Part shown: positions 26,506 to 35,553 of the stretch, piece by piece
Layout of the letters: each line of letters opens with the position of its first letter
Position numbering within the stretch: the first letter of the stretch is position 1
NCBI GenBank assembly: GCA_021044545.1
Contig: CP087990.1
Coordinates: 1,488,001 to 1,552,000, forward strand
Direction: 5' to 3'
DNA from: Comamonadaceae bacterium M7527
Lineage (GTDB): Bacteria; Pseudomonadota; Gammaproteobacteria; Burkholderiales; Burkholderiaceae_C
Length of the DNA stretch: 64,000 bases
The notes under the pieces: generated by a model
What the model saw: the letters and a program-made list of their open reading frames with translations, nothing else
Database searches by the model: none
What the model was told of the DNA's origin: nothing
Position numbers and translations under genes: made by a program

Positions 26506-27696
26506 ATGGCGGCTATGACTACCGCCACACGCCACGCGCCAACTCCCCACAACAATGGCCTGTTTATTGGCCTGATGTCTGGCACCTCGCTTGACGGGGT
26601 TGACGGCGTGTTGTGCCGCATAGACCAGGACGGCCAGCCGTACGTCATGGCACACGCCCACCAGGCATTCAGCCCTGCCGTCAAGTGCTTGGCATTGCAG
26701 CTCAACACAGCGGGGCACAATGAACTGGCGTTGGCGGCCCAGTTGGCCAACAGCTTGTCGCACATCAACGCCGGCGTATGCGAACAGCTACTGGCCTACG
26801 CAAACCTAAACGCCTCGGACATACAAGCCGTTGCCAGCCATGGCCAGACAGTGAGGCACGCGCCGCATGCGGCCCCCAATCTGGATGGGCTTAATAGCGT
26901 GGGCTATTCGCTGCAAGTGAACAACCCAGCACTGTTGGCTGAACTGACCGGCATAGACGTTATCGCCGACTTTCGCAGCCGCGATATTGCGGCGAACGGC
27001 CAAGGCGCACCGCTGGTGCCTGCATTTCATCAACACGTATTTGCTCGCAACAATGAAACAGTTGCTGTGCTCAATATTGGCGGCATGGCCAATGTCAGCG
27101 TGCTTGCGCCCACAGGCGTCTGGGGCTGTGACACTGGCCCAGGCAATGTGCTGCTGGACACATGGGTGCACCAACAGTTGGGCCAGGCTTTTGATGCCGA
27201 TGGCGCTTGGGGCGCCAGCGGCAGCGTGCACTCGGACTTGTTGCACGCGCTGTTGCAAGAGCCCTTTTTTGCCACCAACCAGACAGCCTCGCCCACCAGC
27301 ACCGGTCGCGATTTGTTTAATGCCCAGTGGCTGGCGCAGCGGCTGAAAGGCTTCACCCATGTGGCAGCAGCTGACGTGCAAGCCACGCTGGGTGCGCTTA
27401 CCGCCCATAGCGCGGCGCAGCAAATCCAGCTGATAAGCACCCAGGCAACACCGCCTGGCAGCGTACTGGTGTGTGGCGGTGGTGCTTACAACAAGCAGCT
27501 GATGGCGCAACTGCGCCTGGCCATGCCACACGCCACAGTGCACACCACCGACGAGGTGGGGATGCCCGCACTGCACGTAGAGGCCTGTGCCTTTGCATGG
27601 CTGGCGTGGTGTTTCACGCAGCGCCGCCCTGGCAACGTGGTTGCGGCAACAGGCGCACTGGGCCCGCGCGTGCTGGGCGCACTGTACCCGGCCTAG
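26506..27696 (+). CDS. anmK: Anhydro-N-acetylmuramic acid kinase
   Basis: Phosphorylates and opens 1,6-anhydro-MurNAc in peptidoglycan recycling, 396 residues. The ATP-binding motif GLMSGTSLDGVDGVL lies near residue 22. ASHGQTVRH, the NIGGMANVSVL sequence, GCDTGPGNVLLD and VCGGGAYN follow the family order. The starts ATG 26506 and ATG 26515 are both possible. It lies 47 bases after the LytM peptidase gene, a recurrent neighbour pairing in this bacterial group, and ends in a clear terminator. Confidence 0.94.
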   Translation: MAAMTTATRHAPTPHNNGLFIGLMSGTSLDGVDGVLCRIDQDGQPYVMAHAHQAFSPAVKCLALQLNTAGHNELALAAQLANSLSHINAGVCEQLLAYANLNASDIQAVASHGQTVRHAPHAAPNLDGLNSVGYSLQVNNPALLAELTGIDVIADFRSRDIAANGQGAPLVPAFHQHVFARNNETVAVLNIGGMANVSVLAPTGVWGCDTGPGNVLLDTWVHQQLGQAFDADGAWGASGSVHSDLLHALLQEPFFATNQTASPTSTGRDLFNAQWLAQRLKGFTHVAAADVQATLGALTAHSAAQQIQLISTQATPPGSVLVCGGGAYNKQLMAQLRLAMPHATVHTTDEVGMPALHVEACAFAWLAWCFTQRRPGNVVAATGALGPRVLGALYPA

Positions 27697-27724
27697 GCCA
27701 ACACCCGACAAGCCTGCAAACGCA

Positions 27725-27751
27725 AAAAAGCCCAGCATTGCTGGGCTTTTT
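27725..27751. terminator. Bidirectional intrinsic terminator between anmK and erpA
   Basis: aaaaagcccagc pairs perfectly with gctgggcttttt around a 3-base loop. The A-run and T-run make it work on either strand. It lies between the convergent stops of anmK and erpA. Confidence 0.9.
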
Positions 27752-27773
27752 GTCGGTGCGCTAAGCCTGGACT

Positions 27774-28142
27774 TTAAACGCTAAAGCTCGAGCCACAACC
27801 ACATGTGGTCGTTGCGTTGGGGTTCTTGATGACAAACTGTGCACCCTGCAAGTCTTCCTTGTAATCAATCTCTGCGCCAATGAGGTACTGGTAGCTCATG
27901 GCGTCGATCAGCAGGGACACGCCATTTTTGGTCATGGTGGTGTCGTCTTCGTTGGTGATTTCGTCAAAGGTAAAGCCGTACTGAAAACCAGAGCAGCCGC
28001 CACCTTGCACAAATACACGCAGCTTCAACTCAGGGTTGCCTTCTTCGGCAATGAGGTCTGCCACTTTGGCCGCGGCGCTGTCGGTAAACACCAAGGCGCT
28101 GGGCATTTCCATGTCTGGTACTGACTCTGCAACTGCGGACAT
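27774..28142 (-). CDS. erpA: Iron-sulfur cluster insertion protein ErpA
   Basis: A-type carrier that delivers Fe-S clusters to apo-proteins. The protein is 122 residues. The three ligand cysteines are in GGGCSGFQYGF (near residue 50) and CGCGSSF at the C-terminus. The start is ATG 28142. It lies downstream of the bactofilin gene on the same strand. Confidence 0.94.
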   Translation of the reverse strand: MSAVAESVPDMEMPSALVFTDSAAAKVADLIAEEGNPELKLRVFVQGGGCSGFQYGFTFDEITNEDDTTMTKNGVSLLIDAMSYQYLIGAEIDYKEDLQGAQFVIKNPNATTTCGCGSSFSV

Positions 28143-28237
28143 AATTGACTTTCTGGGTTCGGCAGCGCTGTTGTCGCACGGCCTGTTTGTTGAATACTTG
28201 ACTGAAATGCTACACCAAGGCTGGCGCAGGCGTTGGC

Positions 28238-28636
28238 TTAGGCCTGCTTGACCGCGAGTTTAAGAGGGGCTTTCTCGTCGGACTGGGCCACCAACGGGCA
28301 CAGCTGACCAGTGACCAGGGCACCCAGGTGCAACTCTATAGATTTGTATTCCACGTTGCCTTCAACGCGGGCTTTGGGCTGTAGTTCAATCAGCTGCTTG
28401 GCCTCTACAGGGCCCAGTACAGTGCCGTTGACGATCACGTGGTCGGCCGATACAGCACCTTCAATGCGCGCGTTTTCGCTTACCACCAGCACGCTGGGCT
28501 TGCCTTCGCGGCCTTTGACGTCGCCGGTTATAACGCCATCAATGCGCAAACCATCCTCAAAAGAAATATCACCACCAATGGTGGTGCCTGATGCGATCAA
28601 GCTTTTGATCAGTGGCATCTTCTTTTTACCCAACAT
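28238..28636 (-). CDS. Bactofilin (polymer-forming cytoskeletal protein)
   Basis: Beta-helical filament protein of 132 residues with hydrophobic repeats along the core (ISFEDGLRIDGVITGDVKG, ARIEGAVSADHVIVNG, ARVEGNVEYKSIELH). Bactofilins scaffold cell-shape and wall enzymes in other bacteria. The start is ATG 28636 (MLGKKKMP), with an AAGAGAA stretch upstream. It sits between the DUF6776-like gene and erpA on the same strand. Confidence 0.88.
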   Translation of the reverse strand: MLGKKKMPLIKSLIASGTTIGGDISFEDGLRIDGVITGDVKGREGKPSVLVVSENARIEGAVSADHVIVNGTVLGPVEAKQLIELQPKARVEGNVEYKSIELHLGALVTGQLCPLVAQSDEKAPLKLAVKQA

Positions 28637-28697
28637 ATTGTTCTCTTTCTTGTTTAAAGCTGCCGGCGCTGTTGCGAGCGCTCAGGGGGACGGCACG

Positions 28698-29408
28698 CTA
28701 AAAATTAAATGTCTGTATTGACTTCGCAGCGCCATTTTGCACGAGCTTGACGGTGAGGCTCTTTAAAACCACACCAGCTGGTATATCAAATACGCCTGTG
28801 CTGCGCACATATTGCAGCAAACTCAGGTTTCTGGGGCTGCCCTGGGGGGTCATACTAAAGGGCTTGCCCCCCAACGTACCCGTCACAGACAGCTCCAAGC
28901 TGCCCTTGAACGTTGATGGGTTTTTGGCTGCCTGAATCACCAGCACTTGCCAGCGCACTTGCGTGGGCGTGAGCATATCGGCCTGCACAGACCGGATAGT
29001 CGCGGCTGCAACGCCGCTGCCAGAGGGGATAAGACGCTCAAAAAAGCCCAGGTCATCCCGCAGTGCCTGGTTGTCCGCCTCGAGGCGACGGATTTGTTCA
29101 ACCAGCTCTTTTTGTGCCGTTTGCTCGGCAATGATCTGGCTTTGTGAGGTGTTGACCAACGATTGCGCTTTTTCAAGCACGGCTTGTATGCGCTTGTTCT
29201 CTTCTTTCAGCGCCACGAGCTCTTCTTGTGACACGGCACCAACGCCGGCGATTTGCTTGCCTTGCTCGAAGGCCCACAGCGCCAAAGCTGCAGAAAAGCC
29301 CAGCACCACGGCAGCCAGCAGCCAACGCAACGGCCAAGGCAGCGCACTTCTTACCGCCATGCGCGGCGCGCTAACCGTTAGGCGACGTCTTAGCAAACGA
29401 AGTCTCAT
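28698..29408 (-). CDS. DUF6776-like membrane-anchored coiled-coil protein
   Basis: Protein of 236 residues with a basic N-terminus, one transmembrane helix (LRWLLAAVVLGFSAALALWA, near residues 28-47) and a long heptad coiled coil (LKEENKRIQAVLEKAQ through LEADNQALRDDLGFFE), then a globular periplasmic domain. It resembles proteins assigned to DUF6776, with no known activity. The start is ATG 29408. It lies directly upstream of the bactofilin gene on the same strand, so an envelope scaffold role is possible but unproved. Confidence 0.72.
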   Translation of the reverse strand: MRLRLLRRRLTVSAPRMAVRSALPWPLRWLLAAVVLGFSAALALWAFEQGKQIAGVGAVSQEELVALKEENKRIQAVLEKAQSLVNTSQSQIIAEQTAQKELVEQIRRLEADNQALRDDLGFFERLIPSGSGVAAATIRSVQADMLTPTQVRWQVLVIQAAKNPSTFKGSLELSVTGTLGGKPFSMTPQGSPRNLSLLQYVRSTGVFDIPAGVVLKSLTVKLVQNGAAKSIQTFNF

Positions 29409-29449
29409 GGATAACCAACTACTTGCAAACCAGTAAAAACACAAACGAC

Positions 29450-29482
29450 AAAGCCGCCCAAGACAAGTCTTGCGGCGGCTTT
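29450..29482. terminator. Terminator downstream of rpsI
   Basis: aaagccgcc-caagac pairs with gtcttg-c-ggcggcttt around a 2-base loop and a 1-base bulge, with T/A runs at the ends. It stops the rplM-rpsI transcript and lies upstream of the DUF6776-like gene. Confidence 0.85.
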
Positions 29483-29501
29483 TGTGTACAACAAAACGTA
29501 A

Positions 29502-29894
29502 TTAACGCTTGCTGAACTGCTTGCGACGACGAGCTGAACGCAAACCAACCTTTTTACGTTCCACTTCGCGAGCATCGCGAGTCACGTAACCAGCTGCTGA
29601 CAGCGCTGGCTTGAGGTTGGCGTCGTAGTCCATCAGGGCACGTGTAATGCCGTGACGTACCGCACCGGCCTGGCCAGATTCACCACCGCCGTGCACGTTC
29701 ACTTGAATGTCAAAGCTTTCAACATTTTCTGTGAGCACCAAGGGCTGCTTGGCAATCATGATAGAGGTTTGACGACCGAAATAGTTTTCGATGTCTTTAC
29801 CGTTTACCGTGATCTTGCCTGAGCCTTTTTTGATAAACACACGCGCGACGCTTGATTTGCGGCGGCCTGTGCCATTGTTCCAATCACCAATCAT
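29502..29894 (-). CDS. rpsI: 30S ribosomal protein S9
   Basis: Small-subunit protein whose C-terminal tail reaches the P-site tRNA. The protein is 130 residues. GTGRRKSSVARVF and GGGESGQAGAVRHGI are signature blocks, and the tail ends RRRKQFSKR, the conserved basic C-terminus. It lies 9 bases after rplM in the normal ribosomal order. Confidence 0.98.
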   Translation of the reverse strand: MIGDWNNGTGRRKSSVARVFIKKGSGKITVNGKDIENYFGRQTSIMIAKQPLVLTENVESFDIQVNVHGGGESGQAGAVRHGITRALMDYDANLKPALSAAGYVTRDAREVERKKVGLRSARRRKQFSKR

Positions 29895-29903
29895 TACGGC
29901 TCC

Positions 29904-30332
29904 TTAGATTTCCAACACTTTGGGTTGCTGGGCAGTATGTGGGTGCTCGGCACCGCCATACACTTTGAGCTTCTTGACCATGGCGTAACCAAGTGGGCCT
30001 TTGGGCAACATGCCCTTGACCGCTTTTTCCAGGGCGCGGCCTGGGTGCTTGGCTTGCATGTCACGGAAGTTGGTGCCGTAAATGCCACCTGGGAAACCAG
30101 AGTGACGGTAGTACACCTTGTCCAAGGCCTTGTTGCCTGTGACTTTAATTTTGGATGCATTGATAACGACGATGAAATCGCCGGTGTCAACGTGAGGCGT
30201 GTAAATGGCCTTGTGTTTGCCGCGTAGACGGAGAGCAACTTCGCTGGCTACTCGTCCGAGCACCTTATCGGTGGCGTCAATCACAAACCACTCATGGACG
30301 ACCTCAGCGGGTTTTGCGCTGAAAGTTTTCAT
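29904..30332 (-). CDS. rplM: 50S ribosomal protein L13
   Basis: Early-assembly large-subunit protein of 142 residues. It shows MKTFSAKPAEV, WFVIDATDKVLGRVAS, YRHSGFPGG and the C-terminal KVYGGAEHPHTAQQP, all matching the family. It heads the rplM-rpsI operon. A promoter is seen 150 bases upstream, leaving a leader in which L13-type autoregulation could act, though I see no specific structure. Confidence 0.98.
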   Translation of the reverse strand: MKTFSAKPAEVVHEWFVIDATDKVLGRVASEVALRLRGKHKAIYTPHVDTGDFIVVINASKIKVTGNKALDKVYYRHSGFPGGIYGTNFRDMQAKHPGRALEKAVKGMLPKGPLGYAMVKKLKVYGGAEHPHTAQQPKVLEI

Positions 30333-30481
30333 TTGAGATATCTCTTGAGTTGGTTTGGCGGACCCTACTCCACGGTCGGCGTTTCTCTTGCGGAAACCTC
30401 TTAGGTGGTGGTTTGCCTTAAACAGTTGCCTGCTTGAAGCGTGCTTGGCCGCGGGGTCACTAAATCGCTGCCAAGCCCGCC

Positions 30482-30510
30482 ATTATACGATTTTTATTCG
30501 CTGCTGCGAA
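30482..30510 (-). promoter_or_regulatory. Sigma-70-like promoter of rplM-rpsI
   Basis: On the minus strand, TTCGCA (30510-30505) and a consensus TATAAT (30487-30482) are 17 bases apart. It predicts transcription starting about 140-150 bases before the rplM ATG. Confidence 0.62.
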
Positions 30511-30544
30511 CATTTATCCACAGCCCGGCGTTACCATAGGGCAT

Positions 30545-31430
30545 ATGTTCAGTTACAGACACGCTTTTCACGCTGGCAACCACGCCGACGTACTCAAACA
30601 CGCCACATTGGTCGCTGTTTTACAACACCTCACCCTCAAAGAAGGTGCCCTTCAAGTCGTAGATACGCACGCCGGCGCGGGTTCTTACAAGCTGGACAGC
30701 AACAGCGCCGCCACCAGTGCCGAGGCCGACGACGGCATACACGCGCTGCTCACGCACATGAACACCAAAGGCGGAGTCTGTGCCGGCTTTGCTGTCTGCC
30801 TACGTGGGCATGCTGCGCCAATTCAACGGTGGCAAAGACATCAAGCAATACCCGGGCTCACCGCTGATTGCAGGCGAATTGCTGCGCAGCCAGGACCGCG
30901 TGATGGCTTTTGAGGTGCACCCCACAGACCACCGTGTGCTGCGCGCCACGCTTGAGCAAGCCAAAAGCCGCGCCAAGTTGCAAATGGACAGAAAAAACGG
31001 CTTTGAGAGCGTGCGCTCATTGCTGCCACCCGTATCAAGACGCGGCTTGGTGGTGTGTGACCCCAGCTACGAGCTTAAAACCGACTACGCAGACGTGGTC
31101 AACATGACGGCCGAGGCGCTCAAGCGCTTTGCCACTGGCTCTATGCTCATTTGGTATCCGCTGGTAGGGCGTGCAGAAGCACACGACCTGCCCCGCAAGC
31201 TCAAGAACACCGCTGGTAAAGCTGGCAAAAGCTGGTTGCACGCCACACTGCAAGTGCGCGCAGGCGCTGCAGGCCAAGGCACAGGCGGCGGCCTGGGCGC
31301 CAGCGGGGTGTTTGTGGTGAACCCACCGCATACGCTTAAGGCGCAATTGCAAGAGGCCTTGCCCTACCTGGTAGAGGCGCTGGGCCAGGACAAGTACGCA
31401 GCATTCAAGCTGGAGTCTCACGGCACTTAA
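30545..31430 (+). pseudogene. rlmJ: 23S rRNA (adenine2030-N6)-methyltransferase RlmJ, frameshifted
   Basis: Methylates A2030 of 23S rRNA. The first frame has MFSYRHAFHAGNHADVLKH and THAGAGSY (SAM site). It departs from the family after MNTKGGV at about 30779. The rest (VPALLSAYVGML, YPGSPLIAG, VVCDPSYELKTDY with the catalytic DPxY, VVNPPHT) is in another frame. One extra base around 30776-30779 explains the switch. Restored length is 294 residues, near the usual 280. Since the rest of both halves is well conserved, this is a fresh lesion or a sequencing error. Confidence 0.88.
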
Positions 31431-31472
31431 GCGCCCGCCAACAGGCTACACACAAACCCCAATTAATTAACC

Positions 31473-31488
31473 AACCGACCGGTCGGTT
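31473..31488. promoter_or_regulatory. TetR-type palindromic operator upstream of paaA
   Basis: AACCGACCGGTCGGTT is a perfect 16-bp palindrome. It ends 7 bases before a -10-like TATACT (31496-31501), and no good -35 box is visible. The ACCGACCGGTCGGT core is the shape bound by TetR-family repressors such as PaaR in Burkholderiales. The paa operon starts 87 bases downstream. No paaR-like gene is nearby, so the regulator must act from elsewhere. Confidence 0.68.
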
Positions 31489-31574
31489 AATTCGCTATAC
31501 TCCAACATAGCGCGGCCATCATGCCGCCAGCGCAAGCGTATATCCGCTTGTGTCTTGTTTTTGGAGGTTTGCGC

Positions 31575-32585
31575 ATGTACACCCAGTCTCTTGACCAGGC
31601 GCCAGTCAACAGCAACGCAGGCGATGCCATAGATATTCGCCAGGACGCGGCCAAACAAGCCGCGTTTGATGCCGTCATAGATGCCGACGGAAAAATTGAA
31701 GCGCAAGATTGGATGCCAGCGGCCTACCGCAAAACATTGGTGCGTCAAATCTCGCAACACGCACACTCTGAAGTGGTGGGTATGCTGCCAGAAGGCAACT
31801 GGATTGGCCGCGCACCCTCACTCAAACGCAAAGCCATTTTGCTGGCCAAGGTGCAAGACGAGGCCGGGCACGGCCTGTACTTGTACAGCGCTGCCGAAAC
31901 GCTAGGCTCCAGCCGCGACGAGCTGCTGGACGGTCTGCACAGCGGGCGCGCCAAATACTCCAGCATTTTCAACTACCCCACCTTGTCATGGGCAGACGTG
32001 GGCACCATTGGCTGGTTGGTAGATGGCGCTGCCATCATGAACCAAGTGCCGTTGTGCCGCTGCTCATACGGGCCCTACGCGCGCGCCATGATTCGTGTGT
32101 GTAAGGAAGAGTCGTTCCACCAACGCCAGGGCTTTGATGCATTGCTGGCCATGATGCAGGGCACGCAAGCCCAACGCGACATGGTGCAAGAGTCTGTCAA
32201 CCGCTGGTGGTGGCCCGTGCTGATGATGTTCGGCCCACCGGACTCTGACAGCCCCAACAGCGCACAAGGCATGCGCTGGGGCATAAAGCGCATATCCAAC
32301 GATGACTTGCGCCAGAAGTTTATTGACGCCACGGTTGCTCAAGCCCAAACCCTGGGCGTCACCCTGCCTGACCCCGACCTGAAATGGAACGAGGCGCGCG
32401 GCCACTACGACTTTGGCAGCATCAACTGGCAAGCGTTTCAGGACGTGCTGGCGGGCAAAGGCCCTTGCAACACAGAGCGATTGGCCACACGCGTGAAAGC
32501 CCATAACGACGGGCAATGGGTGCGCGACGCAGCGGCCGCCTACGCGGCCAAACAAGCCGCGCGCCAGCAACGTCAAGCCGCATAA
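31575..32585 (+). CDS. paaA: Phenylacetyl-CoA epoxidase catalytic subunit PaaA
   Basis: Diiron oxygenase subunit of ring-1,2-phenylacetyl-CoA epoxidase, 336 residues. Ferritin-like helices carry the iron ligands (the Glu in DEAGHG with its His, and EESFHQRQGF). MYGPYARAM-like YGPYARAM and WWWPVLMMFGPPD are family blocks. The start is ATG 31575, with GGAGG upstream; the longer frame would begin inside the promoter. It heads paaABCDE. Confidence 0.96.
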   Translation: MYTQSLDQAPVNSNAGDAIDIRQDAAKQAAFDAVIDADGKIEAQDWMPAAYRKTLVRQISQHAHSEVVGMLPEGNWIGRAPSLKRKAILLAKVQDEAGHGLYLYSAAETLGSSRDELLDGLHSGRAKYSSIFNYPTLSWADVGTIGWLVDGAAIMNQVPLCRCSYGPYARAMIRVCKEESFHQRQGFDALLAMMQGTQAQRDMVQESVNRWWWPVLMMFGPPDSDSPNSAQGMRWGIKRISNDDLRQKFIDATVAQAQTLGVTLPDPDLKWNEARGHYDFGSINWQAFQDVLAGKGPCNTERLATRVKAHNDGQWVRDAAAAYAAKQAARQQRQAA

Positions 32586-32603
32586 ATTGCAAGGACATCC
32601 GCC

Positions 32604-32906
32604 ATGAGCCATGACATCAACCACACGGGCCAGCTGCATTTATGGGAAGTGTTTGTGCGCCCCAGCATGGGCTTGGACCACAAACACTGCGGCAGTGTGC
32701 ATGCCGCCGACGCGCAACACGCCATGCAGGTGGCACGTGACGTGTACACCCGCCGCATGGAGGGCGTGTCTATTTGGGTGGTGCCATCCAACGCCATAAC
32801 GGCCAGCGCACCAGCTGACAAAGGCGCGCTGTTTGACCCTGCCAGCGACAAAATCTACCGCCATCCCACCTTTTACAAGCTGCCCGAGTCGGTAGACCAC
32901 ATGTAA
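32604..32906 (+). CDS. paaB: Phenylacetyl-CoA epoxidase subunit PaaB
   Basis: Small structural subunit of 100 residues that bridges PaaAC dimers. HLWEVFVRPSMGLDHKHCGS and ALFDPASDKIYRHPTFY are typical. It follows paaA by 18 bases and overlaps the paaC start by 1 base (TAATG). Confidence 0.94.
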   Translation: MSHDINHTGQLHLWEVFVRPSMGLDHKHCGSVHAADAQHAMQVARDVYTRRMEGVSIWVVPSNAITASAPADKGALFDPASDKIYRHPTFYKLPESVDHM

Positions 32907-33742
32907 TGAGCGCCGCCGCCACACTCACCCTGCCACTGCGTGCCTCAGACGTCGCAGCCATGCCTTTGTCTGCGCGCTACATGCTGCACCTGGGCGATAA
33001 CGCCTTGGTTCTGGCACAACGTTTAAGCCAATGGTGTGGCCACGGCCCCATGCTTGAAGAAGACATCAGCCTGACCAACACCGCCCTGGACTTGCTAGGC
33101 CAAGCGCGCTTGCTGTACACGCGTGCGGCTGAGCTGCACGGCGCAGGCCTGAGTGAAGACGACTATGCGTATTGGCGCGACGAGTTTGGTTTTTTAAACT
33201 GGACACTCACTGAACTGCCCAACGCGCCTGCAGCAGCCGGCACCGTTGCGCAAGACCGTGACTACGCCACCACCATTGTTCGCGTGGCCTTGTACAGCGC
33301 ACTGATGGTGCAACTGTGGCAGCAACTCCTTGGCAGCACAGACGAGCAGCTCAGCGGCATTGCCGCCAAGTCTGTGAAAGAAGCGCGCTACCACTGGCAA
33401 CACGCGCGCATGTGGCTGGTGCGCTTGGGTGACGGCACGCCAAAGTCTCACGCCAGGACACAGGCTGCCCTGACGCAACTGCTGCCCTACATGCAGGAGT
33501 GCTTTACAGACAGCGCGCTGGACCAGGCGGCCGCGGCCAGTGGCGTGGGCGTGCTGCCCAGCAGCCTGCAAGACGATTGGCTCATCACCATGCAACAAGC
33601 GGCCACTGAGGCCACCCTCTCTTGGCCCACCATGCAAGGCTTTGTGTCTTGCGGCAAGCTGGGCCAGCATTCTGAGCACATGGGCTTTATGTTGGCTGAA
33701 ATGCAAGCCGTGACCCGCGCGCATCCCGGCGCCGGCTGGTAA
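32906..33742 (+). CDS. paaC: Phenylacetyl-CoA epoxidase structural subunit PaaC
   Basis: Ferritin-like partner of PaaA that lacks a working diiron site in studied relatives. The protein is 278 residues. LGDNALVLAQRLSQWCGHGP, ALDLLGQARLLYTRAAEL and YHWQHARMWLVRLGDGT are family blocks. It is coupled to paaB by overlap. A long antisense frame opposite paaC/paaD is only a codon-bias shadow. Confidence 0.95.
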   Translation: MSAAATLTLPLRASDVAAMPLSARYMLHLGDNALVLAQRLSQWCGHGPMLEEDISLTNTALDLLGQARLLYTRAAELHGAGLSEDDYAYWRDEFGFLNWTLTELPNAPAAAGTVAQDRDYATTIVRVALYSALMVQLWQQLLGSTDEQLSGIAAKSVKEARYHWQHARMWLVRLGDGTPKSHARTQAALTQLLPYMQECFTDSALDQAAAASGVGVLPSSLQDDWLITMQQAATEATLSWPTMQGFVSCGKLGQHSEHMGFMLAEMQAVTRAHPGAGW

Positions 33743-33745
33743 GCC

Positions 33746-34342
33746 ATGACCACAGCCGTGCCACTTGACGCTTTTGGTCTGGCCGACCCGCGCCCACAAA
33801 AGCGTGCGCAAGTGGCACCCAACACCGCCACTGGCCAGGCGCGCGTACAAGCTGCACACGCTGCACTCGAGGCGGTGATGGACCCCGAAATACCCGTGAT
33901 CAACTTGCGTGAACTGGGGGTGCTGCGAGACGTGACGCTGCAAAACGACACGCTGCAAGTCACCATCACGCCCACTTATGCCGGCTGCCCGGCCATGGCG
34001 CAAATGCGCGAAGACATAGAGGTGGCCTTGCACAACGAGGGTTTGTCGCCATTCGAGGTGCGTACCGTGCTGTCGCCCGCATGGACGACAGACTGGATGA
34101 GCGCCAGCACACATGACAAACTGCGCGCCTACGGCATAGCGCCGCCCGCACACCTCAGCACCGAGCCCGCCAACATGGCGCAGCCCATACGCTGGCACAG
34201 CTTGCCGCAAGCCACGCCCGCTTGCCCGCAATGCGCCAGCACGCTCACCACACTGATAGCGCAGTCTGGCTCCACCGCCTGCAAGGCCTTGTACCGCTGT
34301 GTGCAGTGCAGCGAGCCCTTTGACTACTTCAAGCCCTACTAG
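33746..34342 (+). CDS. paaD: PaaD, epoxidase assembly factor
   Basis: DUF59/MIP18-like Fe-S assembly protein needed for the epoxidase, 198 residues. The N-terminal MIP18 region has VMDPEIPVINLRELGVLRDV and TPTYAGCPAM with its conserved Cys. The C-terminal zinc-ribbon-like cysteines are in CPQCASTL and CVQCSEPF. It lies 3 bases after paaC. Confidence 0.94.
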   Translation: MTTAVPLDAFGLADPRPQKRAQVAPNTATGQARVQAAHAALEAVMDPEIPVINLRELGVLRDVTLQNDTLQVTITPTYAGCPAMAQMREDIEVALHNEGLSPFEVRTVLSPAWTTDWMSASTHDKLRAYGIAPPAHLSTEPANMAQPIRWHSLPQATPACPQCASTLTTLIAQSGSTACKALYRCVQCSEPFDYFKPY

Positions 34343-34361
34343 TACAAACCCGCCATAAGCC

Positions 34362-35473
34362 ATGACGACCAGCCGCACACCTCATTTCCACGCATTGCGC
34401 GTGGCGCACATAGAGCCACAAACCGCGCAAGGCATGGCCTTGTCCTTGCAGGTGCCACCGGAATTGCAGGCCAGCTACGCGTTTGAAGCTGGACAGTTTG
34501 TCACCTTGCGCTTTGATTTGAATGGCCAGGACGTGCGCCGGGCTTACTCTATTTGCCAAAGCAAGCCCGACTTTGAGCGCACCAACATGCTGCGCGTGGG
34601 TATCAAGCGCGTGGCAGGCGGCTTGGTGTCCAACCATGTGAACGATCAGCTCAAAGTGGGGGACACGCTGGACGTGATGACGCCAGACGGGCGCTTTCAC
34701 ACACCACTGCACGCCAGCAACAGAAAGCACTACCTGGGCATAGCGGGGGGCTCTGGCATCACGCCGCTGCTGTCGCTGGTGGCCACCACCCTGGCGCTAG
34801 AGCCGCTGAGCCAGTTCACTTTGCTGTATGGCAACCGCAGCACCAGCCAAACCATGTTTGCAGAAGATCTGCAAAACCTCAAAGACACTTATTTATCCCG
34901 CTTTAGCCTGATCAACGTGATGTCAGACGAAGACCAAGGCACAGACATCTTGAACGGCTTGCTGGACCACAGCAAAATTGAAGACCTGCTGGCCAGCCTG
35001 ATTGACGTGCGCACCGTGGACGAAGCATTTGTATGCGGCCCTGGCCCCATGATGGACGGCGCCGAGGCCGCACTTCTGACTGCAGGTGTCAGCGCAGAAC
35101 ACCTGCACATAGAACGTTTTGGCAGCTCTACGCCCACCGCGGCCGTCACACCCGTAGACGACGACACGCCCGCAGCCACGCTGACGTTTGTCATTGACGG
35201 CAAACAACGCGTAACCCGCGTGGCCTTCCCCATTGACGGCGACGACGCGCATGACACGGTACTGGAGGCGGCCTGCTGCGCACGGGCGCATCGCTGCCGT
35301 TTTCGTGCAAGGCAGGCAACTGCTGCACTTGCCGCGCCAAGGTCACCAGCGGCACAGTGAAAATGCTCAAAAACTTCGCCCTGAACCCACAAGAAGTTGC
35401 CAATGGCTTTGTGCTCACCTGCCAGTGTGTACCGGTTAGCGATACAGTGACCGTGAGTTTCGACGAGCGCTAA
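34362..35473 (+). pseudogene. paaE: PaaE epoxidase reductase, frameshifted before the 2Fe-2S domain
   Basis: NADPH-dependent ferredoxin reductase that passes electrons to PaaA. The first frame has the FAD domain (RRAYSICQS near residue 60), IAGGSGITPLLS and FVCGPGPMMDGAE. It leaves the family after LEAA, at 35271-35273, where one base is missing. The ferredoxin domain (GASLPFSCKAGNCCTCRAKV, then LTCQCVPVSD) with all four cluster cysteines is in another frame and ends at TAA 35473. Restored length is about 370 residues. As sequenced, the protein lacks its 2Fe-2S centre and the operon would not work. Confidence 0.9.
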
Positions 35474-35502
35474 CCCCACAGTGGCACTGGGCAAGCGCCC
35501 AT

Positions 35503-35535
35503 AAAAAAACGCCTCGGTAACGAGGCGTTTTTTTT
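35503..35535. terminator. Bidirectional intrinsic terminator between paaE and metY
   Basis: aaaaaaacgcctcg pairs with cgaggcgttttttt around a 4-base loop (gtaa). It lies between convergent paaE and metY, and serves both transcripts. Confidence 0.92.
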
Positions 35536-35553
35536 GGCACAGACAGGCTTTTA

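Noticed and set aside
26806..27738. 310-codon minus-strand frame opposite anmK
   Set aside because: It has cysteine/histidine-rich, low-complexity content typical of antisense shadows, while anmK is clear.
33194..34378. 394-codon open frame on the minus strand opposite paaC and paaD
   Set aside because: It has no family motifs and mirrors two well-supported paa genes; high G+C codon use keeps the antisense frame open.
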